Assembly: GCA_049514335.1 (NCBI GenBank)
Contig: JBEKVE010000062.1
Location: 1-16,669 of the forward strand
Origin: JBEKVE01 sp049514335
GTDB lineage: Bacteria; Actinomycetota; Acidimicrobiia; Acidimicrobiales; UBA8190
DNA length: 16,669 bases
Direction: 5' to 3'
Numbering within the stretch: position 1 is the stretch's first letter; each line of letters begins with the position of its first letter. A model generated the notes under the pieces. The model did not search any database, had not been told where the DNA came from, and was given only the letters and a program-made list of their open reading frames with translations. This document shows, in pieces, positions 1 to 6,060 of this stretch. The position numbers and the translations under genes are program-made.

Positions 1-904
1 GGTCGGTGATGAGCACGCGGTTGGCCGCGCCGGTGAGGGGGTCGTGCACCACCTGGTGCGACAGCTGGGCGCTCAGGGCCCGCTCGGCCTCGTACAGCCG
101 GGCGTTGGCGACGGCGATGGCGGCATGCTCGGCGAACAGCGACACGGCCCGCAGGTCGTACTCGGTGTAGGTGTGGCCCGGCGCACCGATCAGGTTGATC
201 ACCCCGAGGACCTGGCCGCGGTGCAGCAGCGGCACGCACACCGCGCTCTCGGTCTCCTGGTGGCCCTTCTCCGAGACCGTGCCCTGCACCAGGAGCGGCT
301 CGTGGTCGCGCGCCACCCGGCCGGCGATGCCGCCGCCGAGCTCGATGGGGGCGCCGCCGGCGTTGCCGGCCCGGCACACCACCGACAGGTCGTGGTCGTC
401 GTCCATGAGCATGATCGAGCCGCCCGCCGCCCTGAGCAGCTCGAAGGCGCTGGACAGGATGAGCTGGAGGACCTCGTCCACCACCAGCACCGAGTTCATG
501 GCCTTCCCCGCCTCGTAGAGCATGGCGAGCTCCTTGAGGCGGTTGGACAGGGCGGCGCCGAGGACCCGCTCGTCGACGAGGAGCTTCGCCAGGCGGCGCA
601 GGTGGCGCTCCTTCTCCATGACGTAGGCGGCCAGGCCCACGACGAGGACGACGGTGCCCACCCGGAAGCCGAAGCGGTTGGCGAACCCGAGGTGGTGCCC
701 CGCTCCGGAGGTGAGCAGGGCCACGGCGGCGGCCAGGCACACGAGGCCGGCGAAGGCGATGGTCCACAGCTGGGACCGGCGGCGGTCCACGGCCTCGAGG
801 GTCGGGGTGGAGAAACCCTTGATGCCGACGATGCGCGCTTCCTGCTCGAGGAGCCGGGAGACGCGGGCCTCCTGATCCCCGTGCGCGGTCAAGGGCGAAC
901 TCAC
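1..904 (-). CDS. Membrane-anchored GAF-GGDEF protein (diguanylate cyclase-like), 3' part cut off by window edge
   Basis: Translating the minus strand from a GTG at 904 gives about 301 residues before the window ends. Two hydrophobic segments (about residues 46-65 and 82-96) are followed by a charged linker, then a GAF domain (about 130-275) with the typical IMLMDDD and PLLHRGQVLGVINL patterns. The last residues read HDPLTGAANRVLITD, the opening of a GGDEF domain (usual form HDxLTGLxNR). The GGDEF active-site motif itself, and any EAL domain, lie outside the window, so cyclase activity cannot be judged. By family, such proteins make cyclic di-GMP at the membrane in response to a ligand or redox signal sensed by GAF. 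The start is uncertain: there is no clear Shine-Dalgarno sequence before GTG 904, and a TTG at 892 is possible. The gene is divergent from the crotonase gene at 1108. Confidence 0.85.
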   Translation of the reverse strand, partial: MSSPLTAHGDQEARVSRLLEQEARIVGIKGFSTPTLEAVDRRRSQLWTIAFAGLVCLAAAVALLTSGAGHHLGFANRFGFRVGTVVLVVGLAAYVMEKERHLRRLAKLLVDERVLGAALSNRLKELAMLYEAGKAMNSVLVVDEVLQLILSSAFELLRAAGGSIMLMDDDHDLSVVCRAGNAGGAPIELGGGIAGRVARDHEPLLVQGTVSEKGHQETESAVCVPLLHRGQVLGVINLIGAPGHTYTEYDLRAVSLFAEHAAIAVANARLYEAERALSAQLSHQVVHDPLTGAANRVLITD

Positions 905-1052
905 GGGCAGAGGTATCGGCGGTGACGGTTCGCGCCTTGAGCCCTGCCCTGGCCCGGGCACGACCTGACTGCTCCCCACCGGGCCGGATGGAGGTCCCGA
1001 CCCCCACCCCGGGTCCTCCCGTGGCCTTTCCCCCGCGGAGGCGCGGCCGTCG

Positions 1053-1058
1053 TAGCAT
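1053..1058 (+). promoter_or_regulatory. Possible -10 hexamer TAGCAT upstream of crotonase gene
   Basis: TAGCAT fits the actinobacterial -10 pattern TAnnnT and lies 49 bases before the GTG at 1108. No convincing -35 is seen. GGGAGG at 1098-1103, four bases before the GTG, serves as ribosome binding site and supports that start. The rest of the 905-1107 divergent gap shows no other gene. Confidence 0.3.
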
Positions 1059-1107
1059 CTGGCGCGCTTCGGCCACCGCCGGGGTGGACCGACCAGCGGG
1101 AGGTGTC

Positions 1108-1947
1108 GTGGAGCGGGTGGAGTTCGAGACGATCGTCTACGAGAAGGACGGGCCGGTGGCCCGCATCGTGCTCAACACGCCCGAGAAGGCCAACATCCAG
1201 ACGGCCCAGCAGGTGTGGGACATGGACGAGGCCCTGGTGCGCGCCGATGACGACGACGAGGTCAAGGTGCTCGTCCTGAAGGCCAACGGCGCGGGATTCT
1301 GCGCCGGCCACGCCATCGTGGGCGTGGACGAGATGCCCGAGGTCTACCCCACGACCGGTCCAACCCCCGAGCGGACCTGGCGTCGCCACCACCAGGGCCT
1401 GTTCCTGTGGCCCCCGCTACGCCTGTGGGAGTTCCCCAAGGCCACCATCGCCCAGGTGCACGGCTACTGCGTGGGGGGCGGCACCGTCTACGGCCTGCTC
1501 ACGGACCTGACGATCGCGTCGGACGACGCCTACTTCCAGATGCCGTTGCCGCAGGGCTTCGGGCTGCCCGGGGCGCAGACCCAGATCGAGCCCTGGATCA
1601 TGATGAACTACAAGCGGGCGGCGGAGTACCTCTTCCTGGCGCCGACCATCCCCGCCGAGCAGGCCATGGCGTGGGGCATGGTGAACAAGGTCGTGCCCCG
1701 CGACCAGCTCGACGACACGGTGGAGGAGATGGCGCGCACCATCGCCAAGATGCCCCTCACCACCATCCTCGCCACCAAGCAGGGACTCACCCGGGCGTGG
1801 GAGATGATGGGCATGCGGATGCATCTCCAGCAGTCGACCGACCTCGTGGCCCTGGCCACCGGCGCCACCGACGTGCGCAAATTCATGGCTTCGTTGGCGG
1901 GTCGCCGCCCCCGGGAGAAGGCGGCGGGGGAACCGGCGGAGGACTGA
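1108..1947 (+). CDS. Crotonase-fold (enoyl-CoA hydratase/isomerase family) protein lacking both classical catalytic Glu
   Basis: The product is 279 residues, close to the usual 255-290 for the family. GTG 1108 is chosen because GGGAGG sits just upstream; the frame is open further upstream, but that part looks non-coding. Family marks are KANGAGFCAGHAI (about 58-70, first oxyanion-hole strand), QVHGYCVGGG (116-125, second oxyanion-hole loop) and the WGMVNKVVP helix end. Aligned by eye to rat mitochondrial crotonase, the glutamate of GGGCEL (Glu144) corresponds to Val127 in GGGTVY. The glutamate of QPE (Glu164) corresponds to Leu147 in QMPL. A plain syn-hydration of enoyl-CoA is therefore doubtful; isomerase, hydrolase, C-C lyase or non-catalytic roles remain possible. 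The gene ends nine bases before the convergent thioesterase. The crotonase fold is certain; the reaction is unknown. Confidence 0.88.
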   Translation: MERVEFETIVYEKDGPVARIVLNTPEKANIQTAQQVWDMDEALVRADDDDEVKVLVLKANGAGFCAGHAIVGVDEMPEVYPTTGPTPERTWRRHHQGLFLWPPLRLWEFPKATIAQVHGYCVGGGTVYGLLTDLTIASDDAYFQMPLPQGFGLPGAQTQIEPWIMMNYKRAAEYLFLAPTIPAEQAMAWGMVNKVVPRDQLDDTVEEMARTIAKMPLTTILATKQGLTRAWEMMGMRMHLQQSTDLVALATGATDVRKFMASLAGRRPREKAAGEPAED

Positions 1948-1956
1948 GCCCTCTGG

Positions 1957-2820
1957 CTACAGCCGGGGCTCGACCAGCAGGCTCTGCACCGACTGGCCGA
2001 TGGGGCCCTCGAGGTCGAAGAGAGTGCTGGACGCCACCGCCACGCCCGGGATGCCCGTCCGGGTCACGGCGTCGAGACACACCCACTGCCCGACGGCGGG
2101 ACGGGTCAGGGTGACGGTGAGATCGGGGTTGATGAAGCTGTAGCGGGCGAAGTCGAGCACGGCGCTCACCCCGTTGCCGAAGTCGGCCGCCGCCGCCACC
2201 CGCTGGAGCGGGGAGGGCTCGCGGCCACCCACAACGGGCACGGTCAGCCGGACCCAGACCGTGGCCGGACCGGGCGTGCCGAAGGAACCGGACACGTAGC
2301 GCAACTCGGCGCCAGCGTTGTGAAAGGCGCGATAGGGGCCGATGGGCGAAGGGGTGGCGTACCCCTCGTCGGGGCCGGGTGGAGCGAAGCGTCGGCGTCC
2401 CGTCGTGGGGTCGACGGCATCGCCGTTGCCGGATACGTGGGCCTCGGACTCACGTGCTTCGGTCAGGGCGGTGGCGCGCTCGCCGTGCTGCAGCCGGATG
2501 CGCAGAGCCCGCACCCACGCCACGTCGCGCCCGCCGTCGGACAGCGAGGCTTCCACCACCTGCACCTTGCGTCCCGGCCGCACCACGGTGCTCGACAGCG
2601 TGAGGGGCACCATTCCCACGGGGCGCAGCAGCTCCACCGTGAGCCGGGTGACGTGCACGGGCTCGTCGGCCGGGACCGACTCCACCGCGCCGGCGAGCAG
2701 CGCCGCCACCGGCCCGCCGTGCAGAGCACCGGGCGACCACGGCCCCCGGGCGAGCTCGGTGGGGACGTAGCGGTCGCCGTCTGAGCGGAACCGCGCACCC
2801 GCCTCGTGTGTGGCGCCCAC
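1957..2820 (-). CDS. TesB-like acyl-CoA thioesterase family protein (double hotdog)
   Basis: The product is 287 residues. The N-terminal hotdog carries the HGGPVAALLA motif (34-43) typical of actinobacterial thioesterase-family proteins. The C-terminal half contains VCLDAVTRTGIPGVAVASS followed by the LFDLEGPIGQSVQSLLV pattern of the second hotdog. By family it would hydrolyse acyl-CoAs to free acid and CoA in the cytoplasm; the chain-length preference cannot be read. The start is GTG 2820, because an in-frame TGA lies only 21 bases upstream, inside a homopolymer-rich gap. There is no Shine-Dalgarno sequence, since the upstream mRNA is almost pure C. It follows the SDR stop by 31 bases on the same strand, so the two probably form an operon. 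An indel in the G tracts would change the reading upstream of the start. Confidence 0.8.
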   Translation of the reverse strand: MGATHEAGARFRSDGDRYVPTELARGPWSPGALHGGPVAALLAGAVESVPADEPVHVTRLTVELLRPVGMVPLTLSSTVVRPGRKVQVVEASLSDGGRDVAWVRALRIRLQHGERATALTEARESEAHVSGNGDAVDPTTGRRRFAPPGPDEGYATPSPIGPYRAFHNAGAELRYVSGSFGTPGPATVWVRLTVPVVGGREPSPLQRVAAAADFGNGVSAVLDFARYSFINPDLTVTLTRPAVGQWVCLDAVTRTGIPGVAVASSTLFDLEGPIGQSVQSLLVEPRL

Positions 2821-2822
2821 GT

Positions 2823-2850
2823 GGGGGGGGGGCGGGGTTCAGGGGGGGGG
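2823..2850. repeat. Two G homopolymers between SDR and thioesterase genes
   Basis: Ten consecutive G (2823-2832) and nine consecutive G (2842-2850) flank CGGGGTTCA. On the coding (minus) strand these are C tracts between the SDR stop and the GTG start of the thioesterase. Tracts of this length are prone to slippage and also to sequencing or assembly length errors. Confidence 0.95.
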
Positions 2851-2851
2851 T

Positions 2852-3745
2852 TCACGAGGTGGGGGGCTCGAGGCGGTCGAGCACCCACGACGGAGGTCGC
2901 GCCGTGAAGCCGTCGTCGGGCCACTGCATCCAGCCCGACATGGCCAAGGCCCCGCCATCGGGGTGGAGGGTGGTGCCGGTGATGTAGGAGGACAGGGCGG
3001 ACGCCAGGAACAGGACGCAGTTCCCCACGTCGGCCGGCTCACCCTTGCGGCGCAGCGGGATGGTGAGCCAGTCCCCGGGATCGGTGCCGTCCCCGGCCGC
3101 GGCGGCCCGCTGCCCGGCCGAGCCCGCCCGCCCGGCGATGGCCGCCATGCCGGCCGTGGGGATGAAGTCGGGGGCGATGCAGTTGATGCGGATGCCGGCC
3201 CCCCCGAGCTCGACCGCCAGTGTCCGGGTGAGATGGGTGACGGCTGCTTTCATCGAGGCGTAGATGGCGTAGCCCGGAGCGGCCCGGTGTGCCTCGATGG
3301 ACGTGATGGTGATGATGCTGCCGCCCCGCCCCCTCGCCGACATGCGGGCCGCGGCGAGCTGCACGGCGTCGACGATCCAGGTGAAATTGGCTCGCACGAG
3401 GGCGTCGCGGCCCTTGGCGCTGACGTCGCCGAAGGCGGCCCGGAACGTCCCGCCCACCACGTTGACGAGCGTGTCGAGGCGGTCGAAGCGCTCGTCGCAC
3501 GCGTCGAACAGCTCCCGCAGGGCGTCGGCGTCACGGACGTCGGCTGTCACAGCCACCACGTCGACCCCGAGCGAGCGCGCCTCGTCGGCTGTGCGGGTCA
3601 GGGCCTCGCCGTCCACGTCGGCGAGTGCCAGGTGGACCCCGGCACGGGCCAGATCGAGAGCGCTGGCACGTCCGAGGCCACCGCCACCCCCGGCGACGGC
3701 CGCCACCGTGCCCGCCAAACCCGCTCGCTCGTCCAGGAACGGCAT
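2852..3745 (-). CDS. SDR family NAD(P)-dependent oxidoreductase
   Basis: The 297-residue product is a classical short-chain dehydrogenase. It has a glycine-rich Rossmann motif GGGGGLG (19-25), acidic D43/D45 after the second strand (suggesting NAD rather than NADP preference), NVVGG (95-99, the NAG position), N120, catalytic S149, and Y162-x3-K166 in YASMK. The C-terminus has the usual YITGTTLHPDGG cofactor and substrate segment. By family it oxidises or reduces a hydroxyl/keto group; among these neighbours a hydroxyacyl-CoA or steroid-like substrate is plausible but unproven. ATG 3745 lacks a Shine-Dalgarno sequence. A -10-like TACCAT (3760-3755, minus strand) ends nine bases before it, so a very short leader or leaderless mRNA is possible. 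The thioesterase gene follows. The promoter region shares elements with the acyl-CoA dehydrogenase operon at 4879. Confidence 0.9.
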   Translation of the reverse strand: MPFLDERAGLAGTVAAVAGGGGGLGRASALDLARAGVHLALADVDGEALTRTADEARSLGVDVVAVTADVRDADALRELFDACDERFDRLDTLVNVVGGTFRAAFGDVSAKGRDALVRANFTWIVDAVQLAAARMSARGRGGSIITITSIEAHRAAPGYAIYASMKAAVTHLTRTLAVELGGAGIRINCIAPDFIPTAGMAAIAGRAGSAGQRAAAAGDGTDPGDWLTIPLRRKGEPADVGNCVLFLASALSSYITGTTLHPDGGALAMSGWMQWPDDGFTARPPSWVLDRLEPPTS

Positions 3746-3768
3746 CGTTGGGCGATGGTATCCCGCGC

Positions 3769-3785
3769 CTGACGGCGCGAGTCAG
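3769..3785. promoter_or_regulatory. Palindrome CTGAC-N7-GTCAG upstream of SDR gene (operator candidate)
   Basis: CTGACGGCGCGAGTCAG has perfect 5-base arms and lies 24 bases upstream of the SDR ATG, just before its -10-like hexamer. A close relative, CTGACGGCCAGTCAG, lies just after the -10 of the acyl-CoA dehydrogenase operon at 4818. The size and symmetry suit a TetR/FadR-type dimer, but the regulator is not in this window. Confidence 0.45.
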
Positions 3786-3808
3786 AGAAGCGCCGGGGGC
3801 CGGCGGCC

Positions 3809-3823
3809 GGCTTTGCACCACAA
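3809..3823 (-). promoter_or_regulatory. Shared 15-base promoter element, copy 1 (SDR side)
   Basis: The minus strand reads TTGTGGTGCAAAGCC, identical to 4787-4801 on the plus strand. It lies 63 bases upstream of the SDR ATG, as the other copy lies 77 bases upstream of the dehydrogenase ATG. TTGTGG could act as a -35. On the plus strand TTGCACCA is repeated directly (3813-3820 and 3831-3838) around a CAACG-GTT-CGTTG palindrome (3821-3833), so this site may bind a protein. Confidence 0.5.
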
Positions 3824-3860
3824 CGGTTCGTTGCACCAAGAGTCGGCGCCCTGAACAAAA

Positions 3861-3874
3861 AGGACTTTCGTCCC
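3861..3874. promoter_or_regulatory. DosR/DevR-like box
   Basis: Read on the minus strand the site is GGGACGAAAGTCCT, matching 12 of 14 core positions of the mycobacterial DosR consensus GGGACTWWAGTCCC. On the plus strand it is AGGACTTTCGTCCC. It is centred about 48 bases upstream of the small Cys/His peptide ATG (3916) and about 122 bases upstream of the SDR start. The match is by eye; no DosR-type regulator is visible in the window. Confidence 0.4.
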
Positions 3875-3915
3875 TGACGCCTGGGCTGCCCCCGTGCGAG
3901 CGTGCGGTGAACACC

Positions 3916-4062
3916 ATGAGAGTCCGAGACCCCGACCCTCTGCGGTATATCTCTTCGGCTTGTCGCGCCGGGGACCATGAGGTCTGCCTGAGCGGGCCCA
4001 TCCGCCTGTGCCCCTGTTGGTGCCACGGGGCCCGACCAGACAACCCTGAGCCCAGGACCTAG
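3916..4062 (+). CDS. Small Cys/His-rich peptide, putative metal-binding
   Basis: The open frame from ATG 3916 encodes 48 residues with C16, H21, C24, C32, C34, C36 and H37, in the spacing CxxGxHxxC followed by CxCxCH. This resembles short zinc-knuckle-like proteins I recognise loosely from actinobacteria and their phages; I cannot name a family. An in-frame GTG at 3907 is an alternative start, and neither has a strong ribosome binding site. It occupies otherwise gene-free DNA, which argues against it being a shadow, and it sits just downstream of the DosR-like box. A GGACC-TAG-GGTCC inverted repeat spans its stop codon. Metal binding and any regulatory role are inference. Confidence 0.45.
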   Translation: MRVRDPDPLRYISSACRAGDHEVCLSGPIRLCPCWCHGARPDNPEPRT

Positions 4063-4123
4063 GGTCCCACCGGGGGGTATGTGTCGCTGCCCAGGGCACC
4101 ATGGCGGCGGCAAGGGAGGAGTT

Positions 4124-4157
4124 TCCGGTACCGGAGTTCCACTGTCTCGGTACCGAG
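4124..4157. promoter_or_regulatory. Tandem 12-bp palindromes with GGTACC core
   Basis: TCCGGTACCGGA (4124-4135) and CTCGGTACCGAG (4146-4157) are both perfect palindromes sharing CGGTACCG. Their centres are 22 bases apart, about two helical turns, so two dimers could bind the same face of the DNA. No obvious promoter hexamers or adjacent gene start are seen. The flanking DNA from 4063 to 4198 holds nothing else I can support. Confidence 0.5.
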
Positions 4158-4198
4158 GCTCCGCCCCCTCACTGTGGTCGTGACACCTTCCTGTCCCA

Positions 4199-4221
4199 GG
4201 GGACTTTGGGTGCAAAGCCCC
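4199..4221 (-). terminator. Hairpin after the alpha/beta-barrel gene
   Basis: GGGG-A-CTTT and AAAG-CCCC pair around a GGGTGC loop, with one bulged base, 28 bases beyond the stop of the minus-strand gene ending at 4249. There is no U run, as is common for GC-rich actinobacterial terminators. It contains a 13-base stretch, GGTGCAAAGCCCC, also present at 4791-4803. Confidence 0.35.
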
Positions 4222-4248
4222 GGGGGTCCGAGCGACGGGGTGCAGCGA

Positions 4249-4632
4249 CTACGACGCCATCGCCGCGATGAGGTCGGTCTCCATGGTGCCGGCGGCGCCG
4301 ACGACCGATGAGGGCCGCAGGGAGGCCCGAAGCGCCGCCGGACCCGGCACGATCCGCAGCACGTCGTAGCACTTGCTGATCACGCCCAGATCGGTGGTGG
4401 CGGCGATCCGACGCCTCCCTGCCTCCGACACCGCCTGGGTGTTCTCGAGGCCCTGGCCTTCCCACAACGTGATGACGACGATCTCGCTGCGCACGCTGTC
4501 GTGCTCCATGCAGAGAAGGCCCCGGAAGTCGGGATGGTCGACGTACTGCTCGGCCACGTCGTCGAGGGCCGCCGTCAGCTCCGCCAGCTCGTCGCCGTCG
4601 ATGTGGAAGGTCAGTGCCCGTGCTCGGATCAT
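4249..4632 (-). CDS. Small dimeric alpha/beta-barrel (ABM-like) protein
   Basis: The 127-residue product starts at ATG 4632. It shows the beta-alpha-beta pattern of the antibiotic-biosynthesis-monooxygenase (ABM-like) ferredoxin fold: an N-terminal strand RARALTFHI (3-11), a helix ELAELTAALDDVAEQY (15-30), then HPDFRGLLCMEHD (33-45), EIVVITLWEG (50-59) and a C-terminal strand. Members act as cofactor-free monooxygenases, heme-degrading enzymes or dimeric stress proteins. No heme or substrate residue can be assigned, so the function is open. The tail after about residue 98 is low in structure. It is divergent from the dehydrogenase operon across a 246-base gap. A long open frame continues upstream on this strand to 6066, but that is antisense to the dehydrogenase. 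Confidence 0.7.
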   Translation of the reverse strand: MIRARALTFHIDGDELAELTAALDDVAEQYVDHPDFRGLLCMEHDSVRSEIVVITLWEGQGLENTQAVSEAGRRRIAATTDLGVISKCYDVLRIVPGPAALRASLRPSSVVGAAGTMETDLIAAMAS

Positions 4633-4667
4633 GTACCCATCATCCAGCCTGACGGGCACTGGTCCCA

Positions 4668-4682
4668 GGGGCCTCCGGCCCC
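4668..4682. other. Short GC hairpin upstream of alpha/beta-barrel gene
   Basis: GGGGCC-TCC-GGCCCC forms a six-pair stem with a three-base loop, 36 bases upstream of the minus-strand ATG at 4632. It may lie in that gene's leader. No function is assignable. Confidence 0.3.
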
Positions 4683-4786
4683 CGCAGGTGGTCCAATCGT
4701 CACAAAGAGTGCTGGAGGCGGTACTACCCGGATTTACGGACCGAGAGCGTCGGAGCTGGAGGCTTCGGACCACGAGCCGGCGATCC

Positions 4787-4833
4787 TTGTGGTGCAAAGC
4801 CCCAGCCGGGCTACGATCTGACGGCCAGTCAGA
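4787..4833 (+). promoter_or_regulatory. Promoter and operator of the acyl-CoA dehydrogenase operon
   Basis: The 15-base element TTGTGGTGCAAAGCC (4787-4801, second copy at 3809-3823 on the minus strand) begins with a possible -35, TTGTGG. TACGAT (4812-4817) fits the -10 pattern, with a rather long 19-base spacer. Directly after it TCTGACGGCCAGTCAGA (4817-4833) is a palindrome with 6-base arms, overlapping the expected transcription start. That position suits a TetR/FadR-type repressor released by an acyl-CoA. The leader to ATG 4879 is about 55 bases. Confidence 0.55.
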
Positions 4834-4878
4834 ACAGGGATCCGGAACCGGCCGGACAGGGCACCAGGAGCGACGCAC

Positions 4879-6060
4879 ATGGACTTCGAGTTCTCGCCCG
4901 AACAGCTGGCCTTCGTCGAGGAGGTCGAGCGCTTCCTCGACGAGCACGACGATCCCGAGGTCTTCGACGTCACCCGGGAGAACATGGCGCAGATCGTCGA
5001 CACACCCGAGCGACGCGCCTTCATGGCCGAGATGGGGCGGCAGGGCTGGCTCGGCATCACGTGGCCCAAGGAGTTCGGGGGCAAGGAGGGCGACGGGGTC
5101 TACGAGTACCTCTTGAACGAGTCCCTGGCCCGCCGGGGGGGTCCCCAGATCGGCAAGGGCGTGGGCATCGTGGGCAAGACCATCATCCGCCACGGCACCG
5201 ACCGCCTGAAGCGCGAGTTCCTCCCCAAGATCCTGCGCAACGAGGTCGAGTTCGCGGTGGGCTACTCCGAGCCGAACGCCGGGTCCGACGCCGCCTCGAT
5301 GCAGCTGAAGGCCACCCGCGACGGTGACGGCTGGGTGTTGAACGGCCAGAAGACGTGGACGACGTCCGCCCACTTCGCCGAGTGGTACTGGGTCGGCGCC
5401 CGCACCGACCCCGACGCCCCCAAGCACTTCGGCATCACGCTGTTCCTCGTCCCTCTCGACCACCCGGGCATCACCATCAACCCCATCTGGACGATGGGGG
5501 ACGAGCGCACCAACGAGGTGTACCTCGACAACGTCTGGGTGTCCGACGACTACGTGGTGGGTGAGCTCAACAAGGGCTTCCAGTACATCTCCGAAGCGCT
5601 CGACCTCGAGCGCTTCACCATGTTCACCTACTCGCCCATCGGCCAGCGCCTCGACCTGCTGTGCGAGTACGTCGCCGGGGCACAGCGCGACGGAGCGCCG
5701 CTCAAGGACGATGCCGTGGTGCGTCAGCGCATCGCCGAGCTGGCCACGCAGGCGGAGGTGGCACGCGTGCTCGGCCTGCGCTTCGTCAACGAGTCGCAGA
5801 AGGGTGGCGCCGCACCCACCACGCACGCGTCGGAGTACAAGCTGTACGCCACCGAGCTCTCCAAGCGCCTGGCCGACGCGTCCATGGACATCGCCGGGCC
5901 CGGCTCGCAGCTCCGGGTGAAGACGCCCGAGGCACCCATGGAGGGACGGGCCGAGTCGACCTATCGCTACACCGTGATCGACACCATCGGCGGTGGGGCG
6001 TCGGAGATCCAGAAGAACATCATCGCCCGCCGCCGCCTCGGGCTGCCCAAGAACTTCTGA
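4879..6060 (+). CDS. Acyl-CoA dehydrogenase, catalytically competent member (FadE-type)
   Basis: The product is 393 residues, normal for the family. ATG 4879 has AGGAG eight bases upstream (4866-4870). Marks include VGYSEPNAGSDAASM (127-141, FAD/substrate segment), WVLNGQKTWTTSAH (152-165) and the C-terminal GGGASEIQKNIIARRRLGLPKNF. The MCAD-type catalytic Glu of YEGT is absent at GGGAS. E244 in EALDLERF instead matches the isovaleryl-CoA dehydrogenase-type catalytic Glu (LDLER). By family it oxidises acyl-CoA to 2-enoyl-CoA, passing electrons to ETF. It heads an operon whose last gene is a second dehydrogenase lacking this Glu, so an alpha2beta2 heterotetramer like the mycobacterial steroid side-chain FadE pairs is likely. 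The substrate is inferred only from neighbours. Confidence 0.93.
   Translation: MDFEFSPEQLAFVEEVERFLDEHDDPEVFDVTRENMAQIVDTPERRAFMAEMGRQGWLGITWPKEFGGKEGDGVYEYLLNESLARRGGPQIGKGVGIVGKTIIRHGTDRLKREFLPKILRNEVEFAVGYSEPNAGSDAASMQLKATRDGDGWVLNGQKTWTTSAHFAEWYWVGARTDPDAPKHFGITLFLVPLDHPGITINPIWTMGDERTNEVYLDNVWVSDDYVVGELNKGFQYISEALDLERFTMFTYSPIGQRLDLLCEYVAGAQRDGAPLKDDAVVRQRIAELATQAEVARVLGLRFVNESQKGGAAPTTHASEYKLYATELSKRLADASMDIAGPGSQLRVKTPEAPMEGRAESTYRYTVIDTIGGGASEIQKNIIARRRLGLPKNF

Noticed and set aside
44..925. Plus-strand 293-codon open frame
   Set aside because: It is antisense to the GAF-GGDEF protein, whose domains read well on the minus strand; the plus frame has no recognisable domain.
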